Below are positions 35,313-44,982 of a DNA stretch of 64,000 bases, in pieces. A program made the translations under genes and the position numbers. The notes under the pieces were generated by a model. The model had not been told where the DNA came from and searched no databases. It saw only the letters and a list, made by a program, of their open reading frames with translations. Position 1 is the first letter of the stretch. Each line of letters begins with the position of its first letter. The stretch is from Mycolicibacterium sp. P9-22 (GTDB lineage: Bacteria > Actinomycetota > Actinomycetes > Mycobacteriales > Mycobacteriaceae), in contig NZ_NPKP01000002.1 in assembly GCF_008329585.1 (NCBI RefSeq), positions 434,001 through 498,000 of the forward strand, read 5' to 3'.

Positions 35313-36800
35313 TCAGATCCCCGCGCAACAGATCAGCCGCGCTTCATCGATGCTCAGGTGCAGCGGGCGGCTGGTATCGACGCGATGAGCGCCGGCCCAG
35401 TCACCGAGGCCCGGCGCCAGCGGTGCTGCCATCTCCGCCGTCGCATCAGAGGACGTGTCCATCCGCGTTGCGATGCGCGCCTTGGCATTGTCCAAAGTCG
35501 TCTCGCAGACAAATTCGATGACCGGCACCGAAAGATCTTCGGCGACAATATGTGCCAACCGCCGGTGGCGCGGTTCTCTCCACGTTCCGTCGAGAATGAC
35601 TGTCTGGCCGTCGGCCAAGAGCCGCTGCGCGCGTCGGCAAACCTCGCTGTAGACGCGGTCTACGTTCTCCGGGATGTACAGGCCCGCATGCAAAGTCCCG
35701 GCAGCCCCGCTGATTCGACCGCAATCCTGCAACTCTCGCCGGATGTCATCGGTCGACAGCACCTGCGCCCCGATATCAGCGGCCAAAGCGCGCGATAACG
35801 TTGATTTTCCCGTGCCGGGACCGCCGCCGACGATGATCAGTTGGACCGTACCCATTCTGAGATGTTCGAGCGCGATCGAAAGATGCGCACAGGCATCGTC
35901 GCGAGCCTCGGCGCGCCCCTGCGTCACACGGATGCAGTCGACCTTGGCGCGCACCACTGCGCGGTACGCGGTGTAGAAGTGAAGGAGCGCCGGCGGCGCT
36001 TGATCGTCAGCCCGTCGGCAGTATTCATCCATGAAGTACGCGCCGAGGTCTTTGCGGCCCAGGAACTCCAGATCCATCGCGAGGAACGCGGCGTCGTCGA
36101 TGCCGTCGACGTAGCGCAGATGATCGTCGAACTCCAGGCAGTCCAGCAACGCAGGGCCTTCCGGCAGACAATAGATGTCGGCGGCCAGCAGGTCTCCGTG
36201 ACCATCGACGATCCGGCGTTCCGTGATGCGCTGCGCGAACAGAGCTCCTCTACCGGAGACAAATTTGGCGAGAAGCCGCTCCAGTTCAGTGACGTGGTCG
36301 GCTGGCAGGATGTCGGGTGTGTAGCTTCGCAGTTCGGCCAGATTCTCCCGCCAGCGGGCGGTGACGGCGTCCACCGTCGCGCAGGTGTCGACGAGGTGGT
36401 TGCGTTCGGCAGTCCCATGGAATCGGGCCAACAGCGCGGCAATCGCTTTGAGCTCAGTCTCGACGGGTCTGCCGTCGACGACCATCGCCGCCAGGCAGCG
36501 TGAACCCGGATGGCGGCGCATCACGATGATCGGTTCGCCAGGACCGTCCGACAACCCGACCAGGTGAGCGACCCCGAGATAGCTTGCCGGTGCCAGGCGT
36601 CGATTCAAACTCACCTCGCGCTCGCAGACACTTTCTCGGTCTTCGATGGAGCTGAAGTCCAGGAAGTCGGTGACCACAGGCTTCTTGACCTTGTATGCGC
36701 GGTCACCGACGAGTACGACGAGACCGGTATGGGTCTCGCGGATCTCGGCAGCACCGGCCAAATCGACGGTCTCCGTGGGCCGATCGGGCACTGCGTTCAT
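35313..36800 (-). CDS. Two-domain protein: aminoglycoside-phosphotransferase-like kinase plus P-loop ATPase (Rv2004c-like)
   Basis: A 495-residue protein. Residues ~20-320 look like an APH-type kinase (KVKKPVVTDFLDFSSIEDRE, IVDGHGDLLAADIYCL as the catalytic loop, LECLEFDD-like LDCLEFDDHLRYVD as the metal loop). Residues ~330-495 form an AAA/Zeta-toxin-like P-loop domain (VGGGPGTGKSTLSRALA). The arrangement and length match the DosR-regulon protein Rv2004c of M. tuberculosis, whose gene is also next to a Usp gene. Its substrate is not known. It reads leftward from the divergent promoter with two DosR-like boxes. Confidence 0.85.
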   Translation of the reverse strand: MNAVPDRPTETVDLAGAAEIRETHTGLVVLVGDRAYKVKKPVVTDFLDFSSIEDRESVCEREVSLNRRLAPASYLGVAHLVGLSDGPGEPIIVMRRHPGSRCLAAMVVDGRPVETELKAIAALLARFHGTAERNHLVDTCATVDAVTARWRENLAELRSYTPDILPADHVTELERLLAKFVSGRGALFAQRITERRIVDGHGDLLAADIYCLPEGPALLDCLEFDDHLRYVDGIDDAAFLAMDLEFLGRKDLGAYFMDEYCRRADDQAPPALLHFYTAYRAVVRAKVDCIRVTQGRAEARDDACAHLSIALEHLRMGTVQLIIVGGGPGTGKSTLSRALAADIGAQVLSTDDIRRELQDCGRISGAAGTLHAGLYIPENVDRVYSEVCRRAQRLLADGQTVILDGTWREPRHRRLAHIVAEDLSVPVIEFVCETTLDNAKARIATRMDTSSDATAEMAAPLAPGLGDWAGAHRVDTSRPLHLSIDEARLICCAGI

Positions 36801-36881
36801 ACCCACAATCGTCGTTGCGGGCAGACACGACGAGAAGCTGCCGACTGTCCCCGGCCGGGTGGCAATGGTCCTCGTTCTCAA

Positions 36882-36895
36882 GGGCACAAAGCCCC
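36882..36895 (-). promoter_or_regulatory. DosR-box-like site (weaker)
   Basis: Bottom strand GGGGCTTTGTGCCC matches GGGACTWWAGTCCC at 10 of 14 positions. It is ~82 bp before the leftward two-domain kinase gene and ~115 bp before the rightward nitroreductase gene. Confidence 0.5.
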
Positions 36896-36929
36896 TGTGC
36901 GGGCTCGGGTGCACAAGGTGTCTCATCTG

Positions 36930-36943
36930 GGGACCTATGGCCC
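36930..36943 (+). promoter_or_regulatory. DosR-box-like site
   Basis: GGGACCTATGGCCC, followed by TAA, matches the DosR consensus at 11 of 14 core positions. It ends 66 bp before the Acg-like nitroreductase start, the usual distance for DosR activation, and forms a pair with the site at 36882. Confidence 0.7.
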
Positions 36944-37009
36944 TAACCCGCGGCGACCGGTTGAGCAAGGGTCGAGTCGATAACGCATTGCTGCCGAGAG
37001 GAACCCACC

Positions 37010-37984
37010 ATGTCTCGGTCCACCACGTGGCCAAATGCCCTCCGAGAGGCGCTGCAGCAGGCATGCCGGGCACCGTCGTATCACAACAGCCAGCCATGGC
37101 GGTGGGTGCTCGGGGATGACACGCTGGAACTTCATCTCGATCCGCGCCGGCTCGTCGCCTCCGACACTTCGGGACGGCAGGCCTTGCTCAGCTGTGGGGC
37201 GGTTCTCGATCACTTCCGGGTCGCGTCAGCCGCGGCGGGATGGACGATCGAGGTCGACCGCTACCCCAACCCCAACGACCACAAACACCTTGCCACGATC
37301 GCCTTCACCCACATGGCCTACATCACCGAAGGCCACAGACGTCGAGCCGAAGCGATGCGTCACCGCAGAACCGACCGACTTCCCTTCGCCGCGCCGACGG
37401 ACTGGGAATCCCTTGAACCTTTGCTGCGCCGAGCCGTCGGTGAGTCAGCACTGGTCGACGTCCTCGGCGCGGACGCCTATCCGACGCTCTGCAAGGCGGC
37501 TGAACTCAGTGAATCGGAGCGGCTCTACGATTCTCCCTATCACGCCGACTTACACTGGTGGACATCGGTTTCCGATCCAACAGCAGGCATTCCACACAGC
37601 TCGTTGGTCACGGCGGCTGAAAGCGACCGCGTAGGGATCGGGCGCCAATTCCCGGTCACACATCACCGCGAACAGCGCGCCACGGTCCCGCAAGACGAGG
37701 CGCGTGTCATTGTGTTGTCGACCATCGATGACACCAGTTTGGACGTGCTCGGATGCGGCGAAGCCCTTTCGGCAGCACTGTTGTCGGCAACCATGTCCGG
37801 TCTCGCCTCATGCACGCTGAGCCATCTGACGGAAGTACCATCCAGCTGCGCGGTCGTCCGGGAGCTGACCGGTCGCGGCGTACCCCAATTGCTCGTCAGA
37901 ATAGGTGCGACGCCATCCGATGAGCCGATATCACCACCGACACCCCGCAGACCACTCACAGACGTCCTGACGATCCGCCGCTGA
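37010..37984 (+). CDS. Acg-family nitroreductase-like protein (copy 1)
   Basis: A 324-residue protein of the Acg/Rv3131 family. The N-terminal motif APSYHNSQPWRWVLG, the central HRRTDRLPF and the C-terminal PQLLVRIG...PPTPRRPLTDVL are characteristic. These proteins have a duplicated nitroreductase fold and bind FMN; they are DosR-regulated in M. tuberculosis, where Acg is thought to sequester flavin rather than to reduce nitro compounds. ATG 37010 follows GAGAGGAA. Paired DosR-like boxes stand upstream. Confidence 0.9.
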   Translation: MSRSTTWPNALREALQQACRAPSYHNSQPWRWVLGDDTLELHLDPRRLVASDTSGRQALLSCGAVLDHFRVASAAAGWTIEVDRYPNPNDHKHLATIAFTHMAYITEGHRRRAEAMRHRRTDRLPFAAPTDWESLEPLLRRAVGESALVDVLGADAYPTLCKAAELSESERLYDSPYHADLHWWTSVSDPTAGIPHSSLVTAAESDRVGIGRQFPVTHHREQRATVPQDEARVIVLSTIDDTSLDVLGCGEALSAALLSATMSGLASCTLSHLTEVPSSCAVVRELTGRGVPQLLVRIGATPSDEPISPPTPRRPLTDVLTIRR

Positions 37985-38463
37985 GCCGGCGAGGCAAAGA
38001 TGGCCACCTCAGACGCCGATCTGTTGACCGCAGCGTCCTCATGGACTGCCGCGTCAAGCTGACGGGAGCGCTGACCCATCGATCTTGGCTGCGACTTCAT
38101 GCAGTTTCCGCCTCGGCCTAGTGTCTATGCGATCGCCGACACGCTGGCGATCGATGTCATCGTCGCAACATGATCCTGCCGAAATCTGCTCGGCGGAGCC
38201 GAGTATCCCAGGTGCCGGCCAAGTGCCGATACCGAGATTCGATTGCCCTACCAATACTCGCAACGCTGCTCGTACCAACGGGCTATTGCCGGCGGCAATC
38301 CGTATGCAATTAGGGATCTCCTCGCCGGTACGTCAGCATCTGAACGGTGAACGTTGCTCGTGCGATGTTGGCCAACGCACGAAACTCGAGTTTCGTCGAC
38401 AACGTCAATGAAGAAGCGGTCATGATCGAGGTCTGGAGAATAGGACCATCGGCAGATTGCTCG
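37985..38463. other. Gene-free stretch
   Basis: About 480 bp between the nitroreductase and the next DosR-like site, with no convincing coding region on either strand. The only structure seen is CGATCGCC (38130-38137) facing GGCGATCG (38146-38153). The composition is less GC-rich than the neighbouring genes. It may hold decayed gene remnants or a non-coding RNA, but nothing supports either directly. Confidence 0.4.
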
Positions 38464-38477
38464 AGGACCTTTGGCCC
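38464..38477 (+). promoter_or_regulatory. DosR-box-like site
   Basis: AGGACCTTTGGCCC matches the DosR core at 10 of 14 positions, with variants common in natural boxes. It ends 66 bp before the start of the downstream stress-protein gene, the same distance as at the nitroreductase gene. Confidence 0.65.
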
Positions 38478-38543
38478 CCTGCTCAAGCCGCCCCGGGTGA
38501 ATAGGGTCGGTACACCGGCCAGATCCCAGTGTGGAGGACATCA

Positions 38544-39419
38544 ATGCGTGAGATAGCCCCGCCAGCAGCGGCAGTCGTCGTGGGCATCGACGGGTCGCGC
38601 GCGGCGATCGACGCTGCCCTGTGGGCCGTCCGAGAAGCCGTCGACCGGGACGTACCGCTGCGTCTGGTGGCAGCGATCGAACCGAAGGTCTCGACTCCCG
38701 CTGATGGACAGACGTACTTGCAGGACTTCGGTACGGCTGAATGCGCTATCTTGCAGGCGGTTACCGCGGTCGAGTCCACCTGTGAACCCGTGAAGATCGA
38801 AGCCGAGATAGTGCGCTGCACGCCGGCACAGGCACTGCTCAAGGCGTCACCATCTGCCGTCATGATCTGCATCGGTGCCGACGGGCTCCATGCCGATGCA
38901 GGTCTTCGTCGCGGTGGATCCACCGCGACGGCCGTGAGCGCCCAGGCGCATTGCCCGGTCGCAATCATCCGGGGGTCGCCTCGACACGGCACCGGAGATC
39001 CGAGATGGATAGTCACCTGCACCGATGGAGACTCTGGTGACGCGTTCTTGGTCGCACGAGCGGTCGAAGAAGCACGCTTGAGGTCAGCACCGTTGCGGGT
39101 TATGCGCGGCCGCGGGCCGCAATCCCACGACGACGTTCACGATGCAGGCAAATCAGCGGCGATACATCCTGCGGGGGACATCCTCGAACGTTCAATCGCC
39201 CGATGGCGCACGATGAATCCAGAGATCGTCATCGAAACCGAGGAACTGACGAGCGGTTTCGTCGACTATGTCGTCCGCCAAGCCGGCGACATTCAGCTTG
39301 TCGTCGTGGGACACGAGAGACGCCGCGATGTGGCCTATGCCAACCAGACACCTGAGAGAGCCACACTCGGGGACACCCAGTGTTCGGTGCTTATCGCCGA
39401 ACCACATCGGCCCCTGTGA
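38544..39419 (+). CDS. Universal stress protein with altered nucleotide loops
   Basis: A 291-residue protein with two UspA-like domains (VVVGIDGSRAAIDAALWAVRE at the start). The first domain's loop reads GADGLHADAGLRRGGST and the second GHERRRDVAYANQTPERAT, so neither keeps a clean G-x2-G-x9-G motif; ATP binding may be lost. ATG 38544 is chosen because GTGGAGGA precedes it. A DosR-like box lies upstream. It is more diverged than the other Usp proteins here. Confidence 0.85.
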   Translation: MREIAPPAAAVVVGIDGSRAAIDAALWAVREAVDRDVPLRLVAAIEPKVSTPADGQTYLQDFGTAECAILQAVTAVESTCEPVKIEAEIVRCTPAQALLKASPSAVMICIGADGLHADAGLRRGGSTATAVSAQAHCPVAIIRGSPRHGTGDPRWIVTCTDGDSGDAFLVARAVEEARLRSAPLRVMRGRGPQSHDDVHDAGKSAAIHPAGDILERSIARWRTMNPEIVIETEELTSGFVDYVVRQAGDIQLVVVGHERRRDVAYANQTPERATLGDTQCSVLIAEPHRPL

Positions 39420-39442
39420 GTCGAACCCCGACACGGTGACGC

Positions 39443-39739
39443 GTGTCGGCCTTGAAGGGAGCGAGATGGACTCCGACAACCAAGCCCGTGGTCGTAGGCA
39501 TCGACGGTTCCCAGGAGGCGTTGGCCGCGGAGTTGTGGGCGGTGGGCGAGGCGGTCGGTCAAGGCGCACCTTTACGGCTTCTCTATGTGATCAGAACTGA
39601 CCTGCGAGGGCCCGGTCGGCGCGAATTGTTCTCGTGGCGCATCGACACACCGAGTTGCCGGAAACTGCCTGACCCGTCGAGCTACGAGTACGGGGTGCGG
39701 CAACGTTTCATGCGTGGTCTGGCTCGGCGCCGAAAGTGA
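39443..39739 (+). pseudogene. Truncated universal stress protein remnant
   Basis: The frame contains the opening of a Usp domain (TKPVVVGIDGSQEALAAELW, then GAPLRLLYVIRTDL) but loses similarity after about 50 residues and runs into unrelated sequence that overlaps the PPOX gene. The natural-looking ATG at 39466 is out of frame with the domain, suggesting a one-base change near the start as well. It sits between two intact Usp genes and is probably the remains of a further duplicate. Confidence 0.65.
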
Positions 39740-40133
39740 AGTGTCGTCCGCTGATCCGTGTGGGATCGATACGGATGAACCGCGGCTTCGCCGTCGCCGT
39801 CCAAGGCAGAACCTGCGCCTTCTCGGCCCGCGCGATATCCGGGCCGAATTCGAGCAGCTCGGCATGGCCATGAACCACGACGCTCCAACCTCGCTCGACA
39901 CCGTGGTCGTCGGCTTCGAATGCCACCCACGGATTGGTCGATATGGCCGCGACCTTTGACCCCTCAGCTGTTCGGATCAGGATGGTGCGCCGTTGGACCA
40001 CGAAATTCACCGGGAAGATGTCGGGCCTCGCGTCGGTGCTCGTCGCCAGGCGGCCGAGCGTCATGGACGACAACTGATACCAGCATTCCTGCTCGGTCAT
40101 CGAGAAGACGTGGCTGAGCTGTGGGATATGCAC
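39708..40133 (-). CDS. Pyridoxamine-5'-phosphate-oxidase-like flavin-binding protein
   Basis: A 141-residue split-barrel protein. MTEQECWYQLSSMTLGRLAT, DIFPVNFVVQRRTILIRTAE and VVHGHAELLE are typical of small PPOX-class proteins that bind FMN or F420. Similar proteins occur in the DosR regulon. GTG 40133 is chosen because GGAGG stands 8-12 bp upstream; the start overlaps the last 37 bases of the upstream stress-protein gene, so the two are coupled. The ligand and reaction are not known. Confidence 0.82.
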   Translation of the reverse strand: MHIPQLSHVFSMTEQECWYQLSSMTLGRLATSTDARPDIFPVNFVVQRRTILIRTAEGSKVAAISTNPWVAFEADDHGVERGWSVVVHGHAELLEFGPDIARAEKAQVLPWTATAKPRFIRIDPTRISGRHFTFGAEPDHA

Positions 40134-40966
40134 CGCTGGTCCTCCTTCGTGTCTCGCACCACGAGCAGGGAACACCAGGACTTACGTAGCACCTTTCGTC
40201 CGTGGGTTCCGGTCAACTGGTCGATGAGATCTGTTCTGTCATCGGCGAGCACCAGTAGTTGATCGATACTGGCACTCTGTCTCATCATGTTGAGAAGATC
40301 GTTCGGCATGGCGAGCACACACACCCGCACATCGGCCGGGCCCCCGCTCGCGTTCCGAATGTAGCGCTGCAACCTGGCGCGAATGCACTCGCGCGCCGGA
40401 TCCTCGCACGCGGCGCAGTCGATGGTGGGGCTGTCGGCGAGAACCAGCAGGGGCGAGTTCCTCAGCAGCGCTTCGCTGTACGCCGCTTCGAAGATCGATT
40501 GAGAATTGTCCGACTCATCGAGTATCACGACGATCCAGCGATGATATGCCGGGTCGGTGTGATCGTCGCATCGTCGCACCATCGCAACAGGGGATCGGGC
40601 GCCACGCAGCACCGCGGCGGCCGTCGCTCCCCTCGTTCCTGACTTGCCGTCATGGATGCCCTTGTGCCCCAGACACATCAGTACACTGCGTTCGGAAGCA
40701 TCTATGAGGGCCTGCGCTGGGTCTCCTTCCAGGACTTCGGTCTGCAGATCGACTGACTTGCCGGTGTCCGCCACCGCCTTCCAAGCCGTGTGCAGCACGT
40801 GCTCTGCTCGTGCCAGCTCATCGGCGTCGCCTCCCCCACGGCGTGCGGCATGGACGAGGCAGAGCGGCACGTCACGCGCGACGGCTTCGTCCGCAGCCCA
40901 GAAAGCGGCTCTCAGTGCGGCTTTTGATCCATCGATACCCACCATCACGGGTTTTGTCGTGTTCAT
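40097..40966 (-). CDS. Universal stress protein
   Basis: A 289-residue two-domain Usp (TKPVMVGIDGSKAALRAAFW). The first domain's loop is GHKGIHDGKSGTRGATAAAV, partly altered; the second ends with SIDQLLVLADDRTDLIDQLTG and has lost the glycine loop. It is the first gene of a leftward pair with the PPOX protein. The promoter region 40967-41231, shared with the arginine deiminase operon, contains two DosR-like boxes. Confidence 0.85.
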   Translation of the reverse strand: MNTTKPVMVGIDGSKAALRAAFWAADEAVARDVPLCLVHAARRGGGDADELARAEHVLHTAWKAVADTGKSVDLQTEVLEGDPAQALIDASERSVLMCLGHKGIHDGKSGTRGATAAAVLRGARSPVAMVRRCDDHTDPAYHRWIVVILDESDNSQSIFEAAYSEALLRNSPLLVLADSPTIDCAACEDPARECIRARLQRYIRNASGGPADVRVCVLAMPNDLLNMMRQSASIDQLLVLADDRTDLIDQLTGTHGRKVLRKSWCSLLVVRDTKEDQRCISHSSATSSR

Positions 40967-41091
40967 CTGTCGTTCCTTGGCTCTCGGTAGGCCGCCCTCG
41001 AAGAGAGTTGATCGTCGGCGCCGGCTGAAGTCATTCTTAGATCGTCACGCACCGTAAATGGCCGGCACAGAGGTCTTTGTCCTCTGCCCCG

Positions 41092-41105
41092 GGGCCGAAA
41101 GTCAT
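41092..41105 (-). promoter_or_regulatory. DosR-box-like site between Usp and arginine-deiminase operons
   Basis: Top strand GGGCCGAAAGTCAT; the reverse, ATGACTTTCGGCCC, is identical over 12 bases to the common DosR variant GGGACTTTCGGCCC. It lies 126 bp from each divergent start codon, so it could serve either operon. Confidence 0.65.
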
Positions 41106-41139
41106 CCCATGGACGGCGATGACTTATGACCCGGATTCT

Positions 41140-41153
41140 GGGACCAAAGCCTC
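41140..41153 (+). promoter_or_regulatory. DosR-box-like site upstream of the arginine-deiminase operon
   Basis: GGGACCAAAGCCTC matches GGGACTWWAGTCCC at 11 of 14 positions and ends 78 bp before the antiporter start. With the site at 41092 it gives the two-box layout seen at strong DosR promoters. Confidence 0.6.
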
Positions 41154-41231
41154 CTACCCGCTGCCTATCTCGTCCATAGGGTCAATGCCGGCGCGTCGAT
41201 GCACGCCGCACCATCACCAATCGGAAGGACG

Positions 41232-42713
41232 ATGATGTCCGACACGCTCATCTCACCGCCGCCGGCCACCCGCCCGCAGCGCGGCAAGACCGGCCTCGGC
41301 CTGGCATCGCTGACCGCCATCGTGGTCGGATCGATGATCGGCAGCGGCATCTTCGCATTGCCCTCGCAGATGGCCGCCAGCGCCGCGCCCGGACCGCTGC
41401 TGATCGGATGGACCGTCACCGGTATCGGCATGCTGACGCTGGCGTTCGTCTTCCAGACTCTGGCCAGCCGCAAACCGGGCGTCGACGGCGGCGTCTACGG
41501 CTACGCCCGGGCCGGTTTCGGCAACTACGTCGGATTCACCGCGGCCTTCGGCTACTGGGTATCGGCATGGGTCGGCAACGTCGCCTACCTTGTCCTGCTG
41601 TTCTCCACTTTGGGCTACTTCTTTCCGGTATTCGAGGGCGGCGCAACGGTTCCTGCGATCATCGGCGCCTCGGTCGTGCTGTGGATCGTGCACGCGATGA
41701 CCCTTCGCGGTGTCCAGACGGCTGCTTTCGTCAATGTCATCGTGACCGTCGCGAAAGTGGTACCGATCCTGGTCTTCATCGCGATCGCCGCAGTCGGATT
41801 CAAAGCGGGCCTGTTCAGTGCGGACTTCTGGGGCAGGGCCGTCCAGATCGACGGTGTTCCACTGGGCGACACGATGACACAGGTCAAGAACATGATGATG
41901 GTCACCGTGTGGGTGTTCATCGGCATCGAGGGGGCGGCCGTCTACTCCCAATGCGCCGCCCGTCGCAAGGACGTCGGACGCGCCACCGTGCTCGGCTTCG
42001 CTGGAGTATTGGCGCTGTTGTTGATGGTCAATCTGCTGTCCTGCGGCCTGGTGGCACAAGCGAACTTGGCCGGCGTCGCAGACCCATCGATGGCCGGCGT
42101 GCTCGAGAACGAGGTCGGCAGCTGGGGCGCGGCGTTCATCTCGATCGGCCTGGTCATATCCCTGCTGGGCGCCTTGATCGCCTGGGTCATGCTCTGCGTC
42201 GAGATCCTGCGTCTGCCGGCGCGCGAACACCTGATGCCCAAGGTACTGGGCCGGGAAAACGCACACGGCGCACCCGCAAGTGCACTATGGCTGACCAACC
42301 TGTGTGTCCAGGCCCTGCTGCTGTGGACCCTGGCCAACGAGAGCACCTACACCAACCTGGTGTACCTGGCGACGTCACTGATCCTGCTGCCGTACTTGTG
42401 GTCTGCTGCCTACCAGGTGATGCTGGCTGTGCGCGGTGAGACCTACGAGTACGGTAGCGGCCGAGCCAAGGACCTGAGCATCGGTGTCGTCGCCCTCGGA
42501 TACGCGGTATGGCTGGTGTACGCCGGCGGATGGCAATACCTGCTCGTCGCAGCGATGTTCTATCTCGTGGGGACGGCGCTGTACCTCTGGGCGCGCAGGG
42601 AGAGCCGGCTGCCGGCATTCACCAAGCCCGAATGGGCCGTCGTCACCGTGGTGGTGCTGACCTCCGTCCTGGCGGTCGTCATGATGGCCACCGGCAACCT
42701 GTCGGTCCTGTGA
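41232..42713 (+). CDS. arcD: APC-family basic amino acid antiporter (ArcD-type)
   Basis: A 493-residue membrane protein with about twelve to thirteen hydrophobic segments. The APC signature near the start ([21 protein letters not shown]) and the APA-subfamily pattern are clear. Its place directly before arginine deiminase indicates arginine/ornithine exchange, which feeds the pathway at no energy cost. ATG 41232 (then ATG 41235) follows GGAAGGA. The stop overlaps the GTG of arcA by two bases. Confidence 0.85.
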   Translation: MMSDTLISPPPATRPQRGKTGLGLASLTAIVVGSMIGSGIFALPSQMAASAAPGPLLIGWTVTGIGMLTLAFVFQTLASRKPGVDGGVYGYARAGFGNYVGFTAAFGYWVSAWVGNVAYLVLLFSTLGYFFPVFEGGATVPAIIGASVVLWIVHAMTLRGVQTAAFVNVIVTVAKVVPILVFIAIAAVGFKAGLFSADFWGRAVQIDGVPLGDTMTQVKNMMMVTVWVFIGIEGAAVYSQCAARRKDVGRATVLGFAGVLALLLMVNLLSCGLVAQANLAGVADPSMAGVLENEVGSWGAAFISIGLVISLLGALIAWVMLCVEILRLPAREHLMPKVLGRENAHGAPASALWLTNLCVQALLLWTLANESTYTNLVYLATSLILLPYLWSAAYQVMLAVRGETYEYGSGRAKDLSIGVVALGYAVWLVYAGGWQYLLVAAMFYLVGTALYLWARRESRLPAFTKPEWAVVTVVVLTSVLAVVMMATGNLSVL

Positions 42714-43969
42714 ACGCCACCGGCGCCCGACTCGGCGTGTGGTCGGAGGCGGGCCGGCTGCGCCGGGTCATGGTCTGCGCACCCGGTCTGGCTCACCAGC
42801 GCCTCACCCCGGAGAACTGCCACGAGCTGCTGTTCGACGACGTGATCTGGCTGCAGCAAGCACGCCGCGACCACTTCGATTTCGTCGCCAAGATGGTCGA
42901 CCGCGGCGTCGAGGTGCTCGAGCTCCAAGATCTTCTCGCCGACGTGGTGGCCAAGCCGGACGCCCGCGAGTGGTTGCTGGACCGCAAGGTGACCGACGAT
43001 CTGGTCGGGCCGGGACTCAACCACGACTTCCGAGCCTGGCTGACCGATCTGGCACCGGATCGGTTGGCAGAGTTCCTCATCGGCGGTGTCGCCTACCAAG
43101 ACGTGGTCGACGAGGTGGACAGCAGGTTCCTGTCGCTGTTCAACTCGTTGGACCCCGCGGGGTTCGTCATCCGGCCGCTGCCCAATACCCAGTTCATGCG
43201 GGACAACTCCGCCTGGATCTTCGGCGGCGTCACGCTCAACCCGATGTACTGGCCGGCGCGGCGTCAGGAGACGCTGCTGACCACCGCCGTCTACCGGTTC
43301 CATCCCGCCTTCTGCGACGAGAAGTTCGACGTGTGGTTGGGCGACCCCGACGGGCAGCCCGCCGACCACGGACTCGGCACCCTTGAGGGTGGCGACGTCA
43401 TGCCGATCGGCAAGGGCCTGGTCGTGATCGGTATGGGTGAACGGTCATCGCACCAGGCGATCACCCAGGTGGCGCGCAACCTGTTCGCCGCCGGTGCCGC
43501 CGATCGGGTCATCATCGCCAGCCTGCCGAAGACCCGCTCGGCCATGCACCTGGACACCGTGTTCACGTTCTGTGACCGCGATCTGGTGACGGCGTTCGCA
43601 CCCGTCGTCGACGGCATCGTGCCGATCAGCCTGCGCCCCGACGACACGTCCCCGTCCGGCCTGGACATCCGGCGCGAGCCGAAGGGCCTGATAGACACGA
43701 TCGGCGACGCTGTCGGCGTGGACTTTCGGGTCGTCACCACCGCGGGTGACGTCTACGGCATCCAGCGCGAGCAGTGGGACGACGGCAACAACGTCGTTGC
43801 ATTGGAGCCGGGCGTCGTCATCGGGTACGACCGCAACACGCTGACCAACACCGCGCTACGCAAGGCCGGTGTCGAGGTCGTCACGATCGATGCCAGCGAG
43901 CTGGGCCGGGGCCGCGGAGGCGGGCGATGCATGACGTGCCCGGTCCTGCGCGACCCGCTCTACACCTGA
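42710..43969 (+). CDS. arcA: Arginine deiminase
   Basis: The 419-residue enzyme has the guanidino-group-modifying fold with family motifs [43 protein letters not shown] and MHLDTVFTF, and the catalytic Cys in [18 protein letters not shown] near the C-terminus. It hydrolyses arginine to citrulline and ammonia. Ammonia release can buffer acid, and with carbamate kinase the pathway yields ATP without respiration. It starts at a GTG that overlaps the antiporter stop, and precedes arcC by 83 bp. No ornithine carbamoyltransferase (arcB) is present; the biosynthetic argF could substitute. Confidence 0.95.
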   Translation: MNATGARLGVWSEAGRLRRVMVCAPGLAHQRLTPENCHELLFDDVIWLQQARRDHFDFVAKMVDRGVEVLELQDLLADVVAKPDAREWLLDRKVTDDLVGPGLNHDFRAWLTDLAPDRLAEFLIGGVAYQDVVDEVDSRFLSLFNSLDPAGFVIRPLPNTQFMRDNSAWIFGGVTLNPMYWPARRQETLLTTAVYRFHPAFCDEKFDVWLGDPDGQPADHGLGTLEGGDVMPIGKGLVVIGMGERSSHQAITQVARNLFAAGAADRVIIASLPKTRSAMHLDTVFTFCDRDLVTAFAPVVDGIVPISLRPDDTSPSGLDIRREPKGLIDTIGDAVGVDFRVVTTAGDVYGIQREQWDDGNNVVALEPGVVIGYDRNTLTNTALRKAGVEVVTIDASELGRGRGGGRCMTCPVLRDPLYT

Positions 43970-44018
43970 TCGGTCCGCGGGTCGTCGATGCGCATCCAGC
44001 AGTATCGCGCGAGCCCAG

Positions 44019-44035
44019 AGCCTCTTTCAGAGGCT
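44019..44035 (+). other. Intercistronic hairpin between arcA and arcC
   Basis: AGCCTCT-TTC-AGAGGCT is a perfect 7-bp stem with a 3-base loop, 17 bp before the arcC start. It may stabilise or attenuate the message upstream of arcC. Confidence 0.4.
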
Positions 44036-44052
44036 GAGCAGTATGGAGCACC

Positions 44053-44973
44053 ATGAGGATCGTGATCGCGTTGGGCGGCAACGCATTGTTGCAGAGGGGC
44101 CAACCCATGACGGCTGAGAATCAGCGCGCCAACATCAGGGTGGCCGCAGAGCGTATTGCCGCGATCGTCCCCGGCAACGAAATTGTCGTGGCCCACGGGA
44201 ACGGCCCGCAGGTGGGGCTACTGGCGTTGCAGTCGGCGGCTTACCACGACGTGGCGCCATATCCACTCGACGTGCTCGGCGCCCAGACCGAGGCAATGAT
44301 CGGCTACGTCATCGAGCAGGAGCTGGGCAATCTGCTTCCAGAAAACCAGTCGCTGGCCACGCTGCTGACAATGATCGAGGTCGACCGAGGTGACCCTGCG
44401 TTCTCCCACCCCACCAAGCCGATCGGGCCGGTCTACGACAGGGAGACCGCGGAGCGACTGAAGGCCGCCGGCGGCTGGGCCATCGCACCCGACGGTGACG
44501 CGTTCCGCCGGGTGGTGGCCAGTCCGAAACCGAAGCGGATCTTCGAGATCCGGCCGATCCTCAGCCTGGTGGAGCAGGGCACGATCGTGATCTGCGCGGG
44601 CGGCGGCGGTATCCCGACAATGTACGACGAGAACGGTGACCTTCGCGGCGTGGAGGCGGTGATCGACAAGGACCTGGCCTCGGCACTGCTGGCCGAACAG
44701 ATCGAGGCCGACCTGCTCGTCATCGCCACTGACGTCGACGGTGTCTACACCAACTGGGGCCGGGAGAACCAGCGGAGACTCGGCCGGGTCACTCCCGATG
44801 ACCTCGCCGGTCTGAACCTGCCCGCGGGGTCGATGGGACCGAAAGTCGAAGCTGCGTGCGGCTTTGCACGAACCACCGGCAAGGAGGCCATCATCGGGTC
44901 ACTGACGCAGATCGCCGATATGGTGCACGGTGCCGCGGGAACACGAGTGCGTCGAGAGTGGGAATCGGGCTGA
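44053..44973 (+). CDS. arcC: Carbamate kinase
   Basis: A 306-residue amino-acid-kinase-fold protein ([66 protein letters not shown]). In the deiminase pathway it turns carbamoyl phosphate and ADP into ATP, CO2 and ammonia. It is the last gene of the operon; the convergent thioredoxin gene ends 9 bp away without a visible terminator. Confidence 0.95.
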   Translation: MRIVIALGGNALLQRGQPMTAENQRANIRVAAERIAAIVPGNEIVVAHGNGPQVGLLALQSAAYHDVAPYPLDVLGAQTEAMIGYVIEQELGNLLPENQSLATLLTMIEVDRGDPAFSHPTKPIGPVYDRETAERLKAAGGWAIAPDGDAFRRVVASPKPKRIFEIRPILSLVEQGTIVICAGGGGIPTMYDENGDLRGVEAVIDKDLASALLAEQIEADLLVIATDVDGVYTNWGRENQRRLGRVTPDDLAGLNLPAGSMGPKVEAACGFARTTGKEAIIGSLTQIADMVHGAAGTRVRREWESG

Positions 44974-44982
44974 GGTTTCCGA

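Noticed and set aside
36810..37010. A small leftward protein-coding frame across the divergent promoter
   Set aside because: It would cover both DosR-like boxes, lacks a ribosome-binding site and has no similarity I recognise.
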